Shown: positions 50,603 to 58,920, numbered from the stretch's first letter. The stretch is 64,000 nucleotides of DNA from JAXDMU01 sp963762435 (GCA_963762435.1 CAVXLN010000008.1:248001-312000), one strand, 5' to 3'. Notes: a model not told the origin generated them from the letters alone. Translations and numbers: made by a program.

Positions 50603-51493
50603 TGCTGCCAGCAGGAAATCGATGAAGGCCTTGACCTTGGCCGGCGGCAGATGGCGCGAGGGGTGCAGCGCGTAGAGCGGGAAGCGCTCGTCCGGCCAAT
50701 CCGGGAAGATGTCGATGATCTCGCCGCGTGCCAGCAGATCCTGCACGCCCAGCGCCATCAGCTGGGCGATGCCGGCGCCGGCGGCGCACGCGCCATGCAT
50801 GGTGCCGACCTCGGTCAGCAGCAGCCGGGCGGTGGTCTTGACCTCCAGCACCTCGCCGCCGCGATGGAATTCCCACTCGAAGGGCTGGCCCGTGACCGGG
50901 TTGCGGAAATGGATGCAGGGATGGCCGACCAGCTCGCTCGGATGCTTCGGCTTGCCGTGCCGGGCGAGATAGCCGGGCGAGGCCACGGTCAGGATGCGCG
51001 TCTCGGTCAGCTTGCGCGCGATCGCCGACGAGGTCGGCGGCGGCCCGAAGCGGATGGCGAGATCGAACCCCTCGGCCACGAGATCGCCGACCTGGTCGCG
51101 CGTGATGAGCTCGAGCGTGATCTCGGGATAAGTCTCGAGAAAACGGCCAAGCTCGCGCGCCAGCACCAGGCGCGAGAAATAGGGGTCGACATTGATCCTG
51201 AGCCTGCCGCGCACGGCCGCGGCAGCACCGGCGGCAAGCGTCGCCGCCTCCTCGATCCCATCCAGCAGCGGGCCGACCTGAGTATAGAAGCGCCGGCCTT
51301 CGTCGGTCAGCGAGACCGAGCGGGTGGTGCGGTCGAGCAGCCGCACGCCGATGCGTGCTTCGAGCCGGGCCACGGCGCGGCTGACGCCGGGCTGGCTCAG
51401 GCCCAGTGCCTCGGCCGCGCGCACGAAGCTGCCGGCCTCGACCACGGCCGCCAGCACGCCGATCCCGCTCACCAGCCGGGCATCGAAGCTCAT
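50597..51493 (-). CDS. LysR family transcriptional regulator
   Basis: A 298-residue LTTR. The N-terminal winged HTH is ISGIGVLAAVVEAGSFVRAAEALGLSQPGVSRAVARLEARIGVRLLDRTTRSVSLT. The C-terminal effector domain has the FDLAIRFGPP and FRNPVTGQPFEWEF stretches typical of the CrgA-like subfamily. It is divergent from the short-chain dehydrogenase gene with a 102-base region containing CATAA-N12-TTATG, so that gene is the probable target. The effector is unknown. Confidence 0.92.
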   Translation of the reverse strand: MSFDARLVSGIGVLAAVVEAGSFVRAAEALGLSQPGVSRAVARLEARIGVRLLDRTTRSVSLTDEGRRFYTQVGPLLDGIEEAATLAAGAAAAVRGRLRINVDPYFSRLVLARELGRFLETYPEITLELITRDQVGDLVAEGFDLAIRFGPPPTSSAIARKLTETRILTVASPGYLARHGKPKHPSELVGHPCIHFRNPVTGQPFEWEFHRGGEVLEVKTTARLLLTEVGTMHGACAAGAGIAQLMALGVQDLLARGEIIDIFPDWPDERFPLYALHPSRHLPPAKVKAFIDFLLAAL

Positions 51494-51595
51494 ATCGATG
51501 ACTCCTCGTCATAAGACAAATTATATTTATGCAGTGGAGTTATCAGCCGTCCAGCGCCATGTCCCTGCCGACCCGATCAAGAGGGAGGCGTCACA

Positions 51596-52288
51596 ATGGC
51601 TGAATCGACCCTGCTTATCCTCGGCGCCTCGCGCGGCCTCGGCCTGGCCTTGGCCGAGGAGCATCTGAAACGCGGCTGGCGTGTCATCGGCACGATCCGC
51701 GGGCGCGCCTGGACGGGCCTCCACGATCTTGCCGAGCAATATGACGGACGGCTCGAGATCGAGACTCTCGACATCACCAGCAGCGTCGATCTCAAGGCCC
51801 TGGCGCACCGCCTCGCCGGCCGGCGGATCGATCTGCTGTTCGTCAATGCCGGCATCGCCAACGGCCCGGCCGAGACGGTCGGCGAGGTCTCGACCGATTG
51901 CTTCATCCGGCTGATGCTGACCAACACGCTGGCGCCGATGCGCGCGATCGAGACGCTCGAGCACCTCGTTCCGCCGGGCGGCACGATCGGAATCATGTCG
52001 TCGGGCCTCGGCAGCGTCGCCGACAATGAGACCGGCGGCTGGGAAGTCTATCGCGCCAGCAAGGCCGCCTTGAACCAGCTGATGCGCAGCTTCGCCGCCC
52101 GGCACGCCGGCGATCCGCGCGCCATGGTCATCATCGCCCCGGGCTGGGTCCGCACCGACATGGGCGGAGCCGAGGCCACGCTCGGCATCGAGGACAGCAT
52201 CCCCCGTGTCGCCGATGTTCTAGCTAGGCGTGCGGGCAAACCAGGCCTTGTCTATCTCAACTACAAGGGTGAGACGGTGCGCTGGTAG
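51596..52288 (+). CDS. short-chain dehydrogenase/reductase (SDR) family oxidoreductase
   Basis: A 230-residue classic SDR. The NAD(P) motif is LLILGASRGLGLALAEEHL (TGxxxGxG-like with GASRGLG), the NAG motif is LFVNAGIANGP, and the catalytic serine and the tyrosine-lysine pair are in MSSGLGSV and VYRASKAAL. The C-terminal PGWVRTDMGGAEATLG is also typical. It is likely controlled by the divergent LysR gene. The substrate is not predictable. Confidence 0.9.
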   Translation: MAESTLLILGASRGLGLALAEEHLKRGWRVIGTIRGRAWTGLHDLAEQYDGRLEIETLDITSSVDLKALAHRLAGRRIDLLFVNAGIANGPAETVGEVSTDCFIRLMLTNTLAPMRAIETLEHLVPPGGTIGIMSSGLGSVADNETGGWEVYRASKAALNQLMRSFAARHAGDPRAMVIIAPGWVRTDMGGAEATLGIEDSIPRVADVLARRAGKPGLVYLNYKGETVRW

Positions 52289-52326
52289 AGTCAATCAGGC
52301 ATACTACCGGCCGAGGGGGAGCCGCC

Positions 52327-52863
52327 ATGGATGCCGAGACCAAGCCCGAGCCGAAACGGCGGGCACCGCCGATCGAGCGCGCGATCGAGCAGACTTTGTT
52401 CGCCAGCCGCTGGCTGCTGGCGCCGATCTTCGTCGGGCTCGGCGCCGGTCTCGTCGTGCTGCTCATCAAGTTCGTGATGAGCCTCTGGGTGCTGGTCAAC
52501 CATCTGATCGCGTCCGAGGGCAGCGCCGTCATCCTGGGCGTGCTCGACCTCGTCGATGTGGCACTGATGGGCGGCCTCGTCCTCATGGTCATGTTCGCGG
52601 GCTATGAGAGCTTCGTCTCGAACCTCGATTTCGACGACCATCGCGACAAGCCGCATTGGATCGAGCATGTCGATTTCGGCGACCTCAAGCTGAAGCTGAT
52701 GGCCACCATCGTCGCCATCGCCGCTATCCATGTGCTCGAGAATTTCATGAATCTCGACCATCTCTCGGACCGCGAGCTGGCCTGGGCCGTCGGCATCCTG
52801 CTCGCCTTCGTCGTGACCGCCGTGCTGATGGCGGTGATGGACCGGCTGACGGAACACAAATAG
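52327..52863 (+). CDS. UPF0114 family membrane protein (YqhA-like)
   Basis: 178 residues with four TM helices: LLAPIFVGLGAGLVVLLIKFVMSL, VDVALMGGLVLMVMFAGYESFV, ATIVAIAAIHVLENFM and the last near the C terminus. The family signature (E-x2-L-F-A-S-R-W at the start, YESFVSNLDFDDH in the middle, W-I-E-H-V-D) is clear. The family is widespread and its function is unknown. It is 38 bases after the SDR stop; the two may be co-transcribed. Confidence 0.88.
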   Translation: MDAETKPEPKRRAPPIERAIEQTLFASRWLLAPIFVGLGAGLVVLLIKFVMSLWVLVNHLIASEGSAVILGVLDLVDVALMGGLVLMVMFAGYESFVSNLDFDDHRDKPHWIEHVDFGDLKLKLMATIVAIAAIHVLENFMNLDHLSDRELAWAVGILLAFVVTAVLMAVMDRLTEHK

Positions 52864-52917
52864 CGCGCAGCCCAGCCTTGCTCGCGTTCAGGGCGTGCCT
52901 ATGGTATGCCCACCGCC

Positions 52918-55116
52918 ATGTCAGCCATCGCCAAGAATATCTTCTCCTATCGGAAGCACTGGGCCCATCGCTTCGGCCCGGCGCCGTTCCTGCCCATGTC
53001 GCGGGCGGAGATGGAGGAGCTCGGCTGGGACAGCTGCGACATCATCCTGGTGACGGGCGACGCCTATGTCGACCATCCGAGCTTCGGCATGGCGATCATC
53101 GGCCGGCTTTTGGAGGCGCAGGGTTTCCGCGTCGGCATCATCGCCCAGCCGGTCTGGCAGGATGCGGATGCGTTCAAATCCTTGGGCCGCCCCAACCTGT
53201 TCTTCGGCGTCACCGCCGGCAACATGGATTCGATGGTCAACCGTTACACGGCCGACCGACGGCTCCGCCACAATGACAGCTACACGCCGAACGACGAGGG
53301 CGGCAAGCGGCCCGACCGCTCGGTCATCGTCTATTCCCAGCGCTGCCGCGAGGCCTTTCGCGACGTGCCGATCGTGATCGGCGGCATCGAGGCCTCGCTC
53401 CGGCGCATCGCCCACTATGATTACTGGTCCGACAAGGTGCGCCGCTCCGTGCTGGCCGACGCCAAGGCGGACATGCTGGTCTATGGCAATGCCGAGCGCG
53501 CCATCGTCGAGATCGCCCACCGGGCATCCAAGGGCGAGCATCCCTCAACGATGAGCGACATCCGCGGCACGGGCATCTTCCGCGATCATATACCGGAAGG
53601 CTGGGCCGTCATCCGCTCCGATCAGGTCGACGAGCCCGATTCAGTCGAGCCGCCCGACCTCGTCGAGACGGCGAAGGCCCGCGGCCTCGCCCCGATCGAG
53701 CTGCTGCCGATGCGGCAGCGCCAGCCCAGCGCGTGCGCCACCGAAAACAGTGACGAGCGCCGGCCGGAACCCGAGATCCCGCCGACACCGAAGCGCCGGC
53801 ACTTGCCCGCCGGCCCCACCGTCATCCGCCTTCCCGCCTATGAGCAGGTGAGCCAGGACCGCGTGCTCTACGCCCACGCGTCCCGCGTGCTGCATCAGGA
53901 AGCGAACCCCGGCAACGCCCGGCCCCTGGTGCAGCGCCATGGCGACCGCGAGCTCTGGCTCTCCGCCCCACCGATCCCGCTCACGATGGAGGAGATGGAC
54001 GGGCTCTACGGCCTGCCCTATGCCCGCTCTCCGCATCCCGCCTATGGCGACGCCAAGATCGCGGCGTGGGACATGATCCGTTTCTCGGTCAACATCATGC
54101 GCGGCTGTTTCGGCGGCTGCTCCTTCTGCTCGATCACCGAGCATGAGGGCCGCATCATCCAGAGCCGCTCGGAAGGCTCGATCCTGCGCGAGATCGAGGA
54201 GATCCGCGACAAGGTCAAGGGCTTCACCGGCATCATCTCGGACATGGGCGGCCCCACCGCCAACATGTACCGGATGGCCTGCAAGGACCCGAAGATCGAG
54301 GCGATCTGCCGCCGCCCCTCCTGCGTCTATCCCGACATCTGCAAGAACCTCGATACCGATCACGGGCCGCTGATCCAGCTCTACCGCAAGGCCCGCGCGC
54401 TCCCCGGCATCAAGAAGATCCATATCGCCTCAGGCTTGAGGTACGACCTCGCGGTCAAGAGCCCGGCTTACGTCAAGGAGCTGGTGCAGCACCATGTCGG
54501 CGGCTACCTCAAGATCGCCCCCGAGCATACCGAGGCCGGGCCGCTCTCCAAGATGATGAAGCCCGGCATGGGCGCCTATGACAGCTTCAAGGCGATGTTC
54601 GACCGCGCCGCCAAGGAGGCGGGGAAGGAGCTCTACCTCATCCCCTATTTCATCGCGGCCCATCCCGGCACCACCGACGAAGACATGATGAATCTGGCGC
54701 TCTGGCTGAAGCGCCACAAATTCCGCGCCGACCAGGTGCAGACTTTCCTGCCCTCGCCCATGTCGGTCTCGGCCGCCATGTATTACACGGAGCGGAACAC
54801 GCTGAAGCCGGTGCGCCGCGTGGCGACGGAGACGGTGTTCACGGCGCGCGGGCTGAAGCAGCGGCGGCTGCACAAGGCGTTCCTCCGCTATCACGACGCC
54901 GAGAATTGGCCGCTGCTCCGGGATGCGCTGAAGCGGATGGGAAGGGCGGATCTCATCGGGCCGGGCAAGCAGCATCTGGTGCCGACCTGGCAGCCGGCCG
55001 GGACGGGGCTCGGCGGCGGCGAAGGGGCGAGGACTGGGCGGAAGCACGGGACGCAGCGGTTCGTGACGCAGCAGACGACGGAGACGCGGCGGCCGGGGTT
55101 GGGGAAGCGGCGGTAA
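52918..55116 (+). CDS. YgiQ family radical SAM protein
   Basis: A 732-residue iron-sulfur enzyme. The N-terminal domain (SYRKHWAHRFGPAPFLPMSRAEMEELGWDSCDIILVTGDAYVDHPSFG) is the YgiQ cobalamin-binding-like region. The radical SAM cluster is bound by CFGGCSFC (a C-x3-C-x2-C motif), preceded by MRG. The C terminus ends in a long basic, low-complexity tail. Its reaction is unknown. The ATG at 52918 is chosen; another ATG 12 bases upstream is equally in frame. Confidence 0.93.
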   Translation: MSAIAKNIFSYRKHWAHRFGPAPFLPMSRAEMEELGWDSCDIILVTGDAYVDHPSFGMAIIGRLLEAQGFRVGIIAQPVWQDADAFKSLGRPNLFFGVTAGNMDSMVNRYTADRRLRHNDSYTPNDEGGKRPDRSVIVYSQRCREAFRDVPIVIGGIEASLRRIAHYDYWSDKVRRSVLADAKADMLVYGNAERAIVEIAHRASKGEHPSTMSDIRGTGIFRDHIPEGWAVIRSDQVDEPDSVEPPDLVETAKARGLAPIELLPMRQRQPSACATENSDERRPEPEIPPTPKRRHLPAGPTVIRLPAYEQVSQDRVLYAHASRVLHQEANPGNARPLVQRHGDRELWLSAPPIPLTMEEMDGLYGLPYARSPHPAYGDAKIAAWDMIRFSVNIMRGCFGGCSFCSITEHEGRIIQSRSEGSILREIEEIRDKVKGFTGIISDMGGPTANMYRMACKDPKIEAICRRPSCVYPDICKNLDTDHGPLIQLYRKARALPGIKKIHIASGLRYDLAVKSPAYVKELVQHHVGGYLKIAPEHTEAGPLSKMMKPGMGAYDSFKAMFDRAAKEAGKELYLIPYFIAAHPGTTDEDMMNLALWLKRHKFRADQVQTFLPSPMSVSAAMYYTERNTLKPVRRVATETVFTARGLKQRRLHKAFLRYHDAENWPLLRDALKRMGRADLIGPGKQHLVPTWQPAGTGLGGGEGARTGRKHGTQRFVTQQTTETRRPGLGKRR

Positions 55117-55150
55117 ATGGTTGAGTGTAACTGTGCCGCCGTGCTTCCTC

Positions 55151-55792
55151 CTAAATAGACGGCCGCCCCGACCGAGACTCTTCATAGTATATTGCAGCGT
55201 CATTGGCACGCCAAAAGCGCTCATCTCTAATATTTATCCCAATACGCTCGATATATCGGACGATTATTTCTCTGTTTAGTTTATTTTTCTTCAGTTTTGT
55301 ATTGTAGTAATTTTTATCTTCAAAAAATTCCGGCTCACCTTTTTGAAAGAATTTCCATTCGTCGGTATCCCGCATAGCTAACACGGAGCGAACCGAAACA
55401 CCCGACCGCCAAACTTCGAATCGATTGATCGGAAATAAAACATCAAGCAGTGTCGAAATAATTTGAATCTGAAAGCAATTGTGCTCCCTTGCAACAAGAT
55501 GTGCTAAAGAATTCCATCCGTCTGCTAAGTTTGTAATTATAATGGATCTATTTTGCGCCACCAAAGAGGAATATATAACAACTTTAAAGAGATGAGCTCC
55601 GCCACGAAGAGGTTCACCCTCATAGATTCGCGATAGAAAAAAATTTCCTTCCGAGCGTCTAAATCGATCGCGCGCAATTCTCGATAGAACATTACTCATT
55701 ACAATATCTAATTGATCAACGGGCAAATCCGCCATAGTGAAGGATAAAAAACGAGTCTTGCCTAAATTTGTCGCCTCTAAAATATCTGACAC
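55151..55792 (-). CDS. AT-rich orphan protein of unknown function
   Basis: 213 residues with no family I recognise. Composition (many isoleucines, asparagines and AT-rich codons such as ATA, AAA, TTT) differs strongly from the GC-rich neighbours, a sign of recent transfer. It has no TM segment or signal peptide. The C-terminal third is charged (FEDKNYYNTKLKKNKLNREIIVRYIERIGINIRDERF). The N terminus has SFTMADLPVDQLDIVMSNVLSRI. It lies directly beside an IS30-family element and after a core gene, which fits an accessory locus. A real gene is likely given the long intact frame. Confidence 0.6.
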   Translation of the reverse strand: MSDILEATNLGKTRFLSFTMADLPVDQLDIVMSNVLSRIARDRFRRSEGNFFLSRIYEGEPLRGGAHLFKVVIYSSLVAQNRSIIITNLADGWNSLAHLVAREHNCFQIQIISTLLDVLFPINRFEVWRSGVSVRSVLAMRDTDEWKFFQKGEPEFFEDKNYYNTKLKKNKLNREIIVRYIERIGINIRDERFWRANDAAIYYEESRSGRPSI

Positions 55793-55832
55793 TTAGCATC
55801 TCCCAGCACATTTAGAATACAGCACGAGTTCA

Positions 55833-57001
55833 GCGCGTTCCAAAACTAAGTGCAACAGGAGCAAGTTCCTGGGGTGCTGATCTTGGAATTACAGGGGGCG
55901 GTGTCAATCCTGAAGCGCAACAGCGGCTTCGGCAGCTAAAGTTGCATTCAAGTATTCATTGTAGGCCTCGTACGGGGTCCTGAAATCGAGCACCTTTCGC
56001 GGTCGTGAGTTGAGCCGGTAGGCGATGTCGTCGAGATCGTCCTGGGTGAAGGAGCTGAGATCGGTGCCTTTGGGCAAGTACTCGCGGATGAGGCCGTTGG
56101 CGTTCTCGTTGCTGCCGCGCTGCCAGGGGCTATGGGGATCGGCGAAGTAGATTTTGACGCCGGTTTTGCGGGTAAGCTCCTGATGACAGGTCATTTCGGT
56201 GCCGCGATCATAGGTCATGGTCTTGCGCAGGCCTTGCGGCATCTGATCGAACAGCCGCTCAAAGCCCTGTTGTGCGGCCTGGGCATCGGTTGCCTCGAGG
56301 CGGGCCAGCATGACCAGACGGCTCGAGCGCTCGACGAGCGTGCCGACGGCGGAGCGGTTGAAGGCGCCCTTCAGGAGGTCGCCCTCCCAGTGGCCCGGGA
56401 TCTGGCGTTCCTCGATATCTTCCGGGCGTGCGGCGATCCGCAGCTCGTTCGGGACCCAGCTGCGCCGGTCGGATCCGCGCGAGCGCGGACGCCTAGCTTG
56501 CCGTCCCTGGCGTAAGCAAGCGAGCAATTCCCGGCGCAGCTCGCCGCGCGGCAGGGCATAAAGCGCCAGATAAATGGTCTCGTGACAGACGCGCCGGCGC
56601 CGATCGTCAGCTTCCATGCGCCGCAGTCTGCCTGCGATCTGCAAGGGCGACCATCCCTCGCGTATATGACCGGCCACGGTGTCGAACAGAGCGGAGCCCA
56701 GGCGCAACTTGCGACCGCCCGTCCGGCTCAGGCAGCGGCGACGGACCGCGCCGAAATAGGCCGAGCACCCGTCGTACCGGCCAACGCTCCACGGCGGTAC
56801 CCGGCGCAGCTCCCGGCTCACCGTCGACGGATCGCGGCCCAGCATGCGGGCGATCGCCCGCATGCTGAGACCAGCGCGTCGGCCATCCGTGATCGCTAAC
56901 CGCTCGCCATAGCTCAAATGACTGTAAACTGCTCCCATGGCCTCGCTCCAAGATCAGCACCCCAGGAACCTGCTCCTGTTGCACTTAGTTTTGGAACGCG
57001 C
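55833..57001 (-). mobile_element. IS30-family insertion sequence, complete
   Basis: A 1169-bp element bounded by 55-bp inverted repeats, 55833-55887 and 56947-57001, that differ at one position (GCAAG versus GCAGG). Each contains CCAAAACTAAGTGCAACAG near the tip and TTCCTGGGGTGCTGATC inward. The flanks show GCGC on both sides, consistent with a 2-4 bp target duplication, though the exact tip is ambiguous. The transposase fills it. No passenger gene. Confidence 0.9.
55904..56938 (-). CDS. IS30 family transposase
   Basis: A 344-residue transposase with an N-terminal HTH (YSHLSYGERLAITDGRRAGLSMRAIARMLGRDPSTVSRELRR) and the IS30-type DDE core: D in PGHWEGDLLKG, D in MTYDRGTEMTCH, and E in PHSPWQRGSNENANGLIREYLPKGTDL. 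The start at 56938 lies just inside the right inverted repeat. The frame is intact, so the element may still be active. Confidence 0.93.
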   Translation of the reverse strand: MGAVYSHLSYGERLAITDGRRAGLSMRAIARMLGRDPSTVSRELRRVPPWSVGRYDGCSAYFGAVRRRCLSRTGGRKLRLGSALFDTVAGHIREGWSPLQIAGRLRRMEADDRRRRVCHETIYLALYALPRGELRRELLACLRQGRQARRPRSRGSDRRSWVPNELRIAARPEDIEERQIPGHWEGDLLKGAFNRSAVGTLVERSSRLVMLARLEATDAQAAQQGFERLFDQMPQGLRKTMTYDRGTEMTCHQELTRKTGVKIYFADPHSPWQRGSNENANGLIREYLPKGTDLSSFTQDDLDDIAYRLNSRPRKVLDFRTPYEAYNEYLNATLAAEAAVALQD

Positions 57002-57002
57002 C

Positions 57003-57035
57003 GGGACACAATACGAATTACAGGGACACAATACG
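57003..57035 (+). repeat. short tandem direct repeat beside the IS element
   Basis: GGGACACAATACG occurs at 57003-57015 and again at 57023-57035 (period 20 bases, with AATTACA between). Inside the IS near its left end there is a related GGAATTACAGGG string. The repeat may be a remnant of an older insertion at the same place. Confidence 0.5.
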
Positions 57036-57081
57036 CAACTAAGGCTGGAATCGGGCGTTACAAAACGAAGCGGAATATACC

Positions 57082-57384
57082 CTAAGAATCATCGATGCCG
57101 AATCTCCGCTTCGGCATGGGCGGCACCGGCAATCGCCCCATCTGCCCATTCCAATACGCCCAGGACCGCGCATCGATGATCCCCGGCGGCGCCTTATCAA
57201 GCGCCTCGCGGAAATCCTCGTCCGACACATAGCGCCGGATCACCTTCATATCCTCATGCGTCGCGTGCGCCATGGCATAGGCCATGAAGCGGATCGGATC
57301 CTGGAGCGCCTTCGTCGGGGGCTCGAACCAGATGATCCGGCGCGCAATGGCGTCGATTGCCGGCGTCAGCGGAATGGGTTTCAT
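57082..57384 (-). CDS. small hypothetical protein paired with the AbiEii-like gene
   Basis: 100 residues: IPLTPAIDAIARRIIWFEPPTKALQDPIRFMAYAMAHATHEDMKVIRRYVSDEDFREALDKAPPGIIDARSWAYWN. The gene starts in an ATGA overlap with the AbiEii-like stop, so it is translationally coupled. From memory this pairing recurs in alphaproteobacteria; the protein is probably a cognate partner (antitoxin-like) of the nucleotidyltransferase. No enzymatic motif is visible. Confidence 0.7.
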   Translation of the reverse strand: MKPIPLTPAIDAIARRIIWFEPPTKALQDPIRFMAYAMAHATHEDMKVIRRYVSDEDFREALDKAPPGIIDARSWAYWNGQMGRLPVPPMPKRRFGIDDS

Positions 57385-57800
57385 CGCGCCGAGTCTTTCT
57401 GGGGCAGGGCAGGCAGCCGGTCGAGATCGACCTTCCGGGCCGCACTGGCCAGCCGCTCCTGCACCGCGTGCGACAGCTGAGGCAGATCGCCATCCTCGAA
57501 GAAGGAGAGCGCCTTCAGCGTGATCAGCGGATTGAATTGCCGCCCATAGATCGCGCTGGCGCTCGCCAGCGCCATCGATAGATCGATCCGGCCATCTGCC
57601 AAGATCGCATCGATATCGAGATAGTCTTTCGCCTCGGCCCGCTGCTGTACCGCCGCTGCCTTCATGCCAGCGAGATCGAGGAGCGACACTGCCGTGTCGC
57701 CTTGGAGCACAGATTGCACTGGAGTCTGATCGAACTCGTCCCACAGCCGCCGCTGTGCCGCAGGCAAGATGTCCAGGCGAGGATTGTAGCTATCTGACAT
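57381..57800 (-). CDS. AbiEii/AbiGii-like nucleotidyltransferase toxin, internally deleted
   Basis: 139 residues. The N terminus SYNPRLDILPAAQRRLWDEF and the C-terminal LLDLAGMKAAAVQQRAEAKDYLDIDAILADGRIDLSMALASASAIYGRQFNPLITLKALSFFEDGDL are clear. The middle, which in the family holds the GGTALALHLGHRxSxDFDFF nucleotidyltransferase motif and about 90-100 further residues, is absent; the join falls at QGDTAVSLLDLAG, in frame. The protein therefore lacks the active site and is unlikely to be a working toxin. Its partner follows with an ATGA overlap. Confidence 0.75.
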   Translation of the reverse strand: MSDSYNPRLDILPAAQRRLWDEFDQTPVQSVLQGDTAVSLLDLAGMKAAAVQQRAEAKDYLDIDAILADGRIDLSMALASASAIYGRQFNPLITLKALSFFEDGDLPQLSHAVQERLASAARKVDLDRLPALPQKDSAR

Positions 57801-57842
57801 GCCCAGTCGTAGCAGCCGGCTTCATCAATGATCGCTGGATCA

Positions 57843-57871
57843 TTACCATATCGGTAACGCCGCAAGTTACC
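57843..57871 (-). promoter_or_regulatory. three alternating TTACC/GGTAA half-sites upstream of the AbiEii-like gene
   Basis: TTACC (57843-57847), GGTAA (57853-57857) and GTTACC (57866-57871) form two overlapping inverted repeats, 5-bp and 6-bp arms. They lie 43-71 bases before the AbiEii-like start on the minus strand. A regulator binding site for that operon is likely. No matching regulator gene is in the immediate neighbourhood. Confidence 0.4.
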
Positions 57872-57956
57872 ACCTTGGCCGTGCAAAGCGCACGGATCTA
57901 CCAAACTTATCCACACCCCTTCGTGCCGCCACGCCTTGACTCGCACCTCAGCCGAT

Positions 57957-57978
57957 GTTCATGATTTACCCCATGAAC
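57957..57978 (+). promoter_or_regulatory. inverted repeat across the start codon of the next gene
   Basis: GTTCATG-N8-CATGAAC, a perfect 7-bp inverted repeat, spans the presumed ATG (57973). It could bind a repressor, or form an mRNA hairpin that covers the start. A perfect DnaA box is 42 bases upstream, at 57907-57915. Confidence 0.4.
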
Positions 57979-58824
57979 ATAGAGCACGCATCCGCCGCTT
58001 GGGCGCACACGACGCAAGCCGACCCTTCCGGGGCTCGGGCGGAGTCGGCTGCCTTCTCGCAGAGCGGCGGCGCTGCGGCCCGGACCGAGCGGGATCAGCG
58101 GATACTCGACCGGCTGGCCGAGATGGGCATGGACATCGCTGAGGCGCTGCATGGCCGCATTCTGACGCTCGCGGCCGCCGAACCGACCGCGCCGGCCCAG
58201 GCCCAGCCCGCCGAAAACGCGGTAGAGCATGCGTCCGCCCCTCGGGCCGCGGATCAGGCCGCGTCCGAGCTCACGCTCGCCTTTCAGCGCACGGCGCGCG
58301 CAGTGCGCCAATGCCTGGCCTTGAAGCCCAAGCTGGCCGAGGATTGGCGGCGCGGGGCGGAGCGGGAGCGCGCGCTGGCCATCGAGGCGGGGCGCCGGGT
58401 CCGGCGCAAGGCGGAGGTGCGCCGCGCCGTCGAGCAGGCGATATCCGAGCGGCCCGAGACGCCGCACGATCGCGCGCACGATAAGGGGATATCCGAGCGC
58501 CTCTTCGCCGATCTCTATGACCGGCTCGAATCGCCCGAGATCGGCGACGAGCTCGGCCGCCACACGGTCGGCGATATCGCCACCGGCATCTGCCGGGATC
58601 TGGGCGTGCCGCCGGTCTGGAACAGTTGGCAGGCTGAGCCCTGGTTCGAGGCCGAAGGTTGGGGCGAGGCCGAGGAAGACGAGGAGGAATCGGAGGAGGA
58701 AGCCTGCACGCCGAAGCCTCTTGCGCAGGAGTGTACGCCCGAGCCGCAGCTTCGGCCGCACGAGCGGCCGCCCAGCGCTGCCTACCTCGCCTACCTCGCC
58801 CGTATCCGCGAAGGTCCGCCCTGA
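57973..58824 (+). CDS. hypothetical protein with an acidic C-terminal stretch
   Basis: 283 residues, no recognised domain. The first third has ERDQRILDRLAEMGMDIAEALHGRILTLA, a helical segment; the middle is basic and helical (EIDAGRRVRRKAEVRRAVEQAISERP-like). A patch of about 20 acidic residues (EAEEDEEESEEE) comes before a proline-rich end. Similar proteins are common in alphaproteobacteria and are of unknown function. The start MNIEHASA is chosen; one in-frame ATG lies 18 bases upstream. It ends 31 bases before the repeat-derived hairpin. Confidence 0.6.
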   Translation: MNIEHASAAWAHTTQADPSGARAESAAFSQSGGAAARTERDQRILDRLAEMGMDIAEALHGRILTLAAAEPTAPAQAQPAENAVEHASAPRAADQAASELTLAFQRTARAVRQCLALKPKLAEDWRRGAERERALAIEAGRRVRRKAEVRRAVEQAISERPETPHDRAHDKGISERLFADLYDRLESPEIGDELGRHTVGDIATGICRDLGVPPVWNSWQAEPWFEAEGWGEAEEDEEESEEEACTPKPLAQECTPEPQLRPHERPPSAAYLAYLARIREGPP

Positions 58825-58855
58825 CGGGCGCCGGCGAGCTCGAACTCAAACTCAC

Positions 58856-58888
58856 CCGTCATGACCGGGACAAGCCCGGTCATGACGG
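58856..58888. terminator. hairpin derived from the dispersed repeat, likely terminator
   Basis: CCGTCATGACCGGG and its complement form a perfect 14-bp stem around ACAAG. The sequence CCGGGACAAGCCCGG is the same core as in repeat copies 1 to 3, so this is a remnant of that family. It sits between the hypothetical gene and the convergent molybdopterin hydroxylase gene and could end both transcripts. Confidence 0.65.
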
Positions 58889-58920
58889 CGGGGGATGCTG
58901 GGCCAACGGGCGCGGCCGCG

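Noticed and set aside
57907..57915. Perfect DnaA box TTATCCACA considered as part of an origin
   Set aside because: It is isolated, with no second box nearby, and the hemE-ppsR gap has the cluster and the right context.
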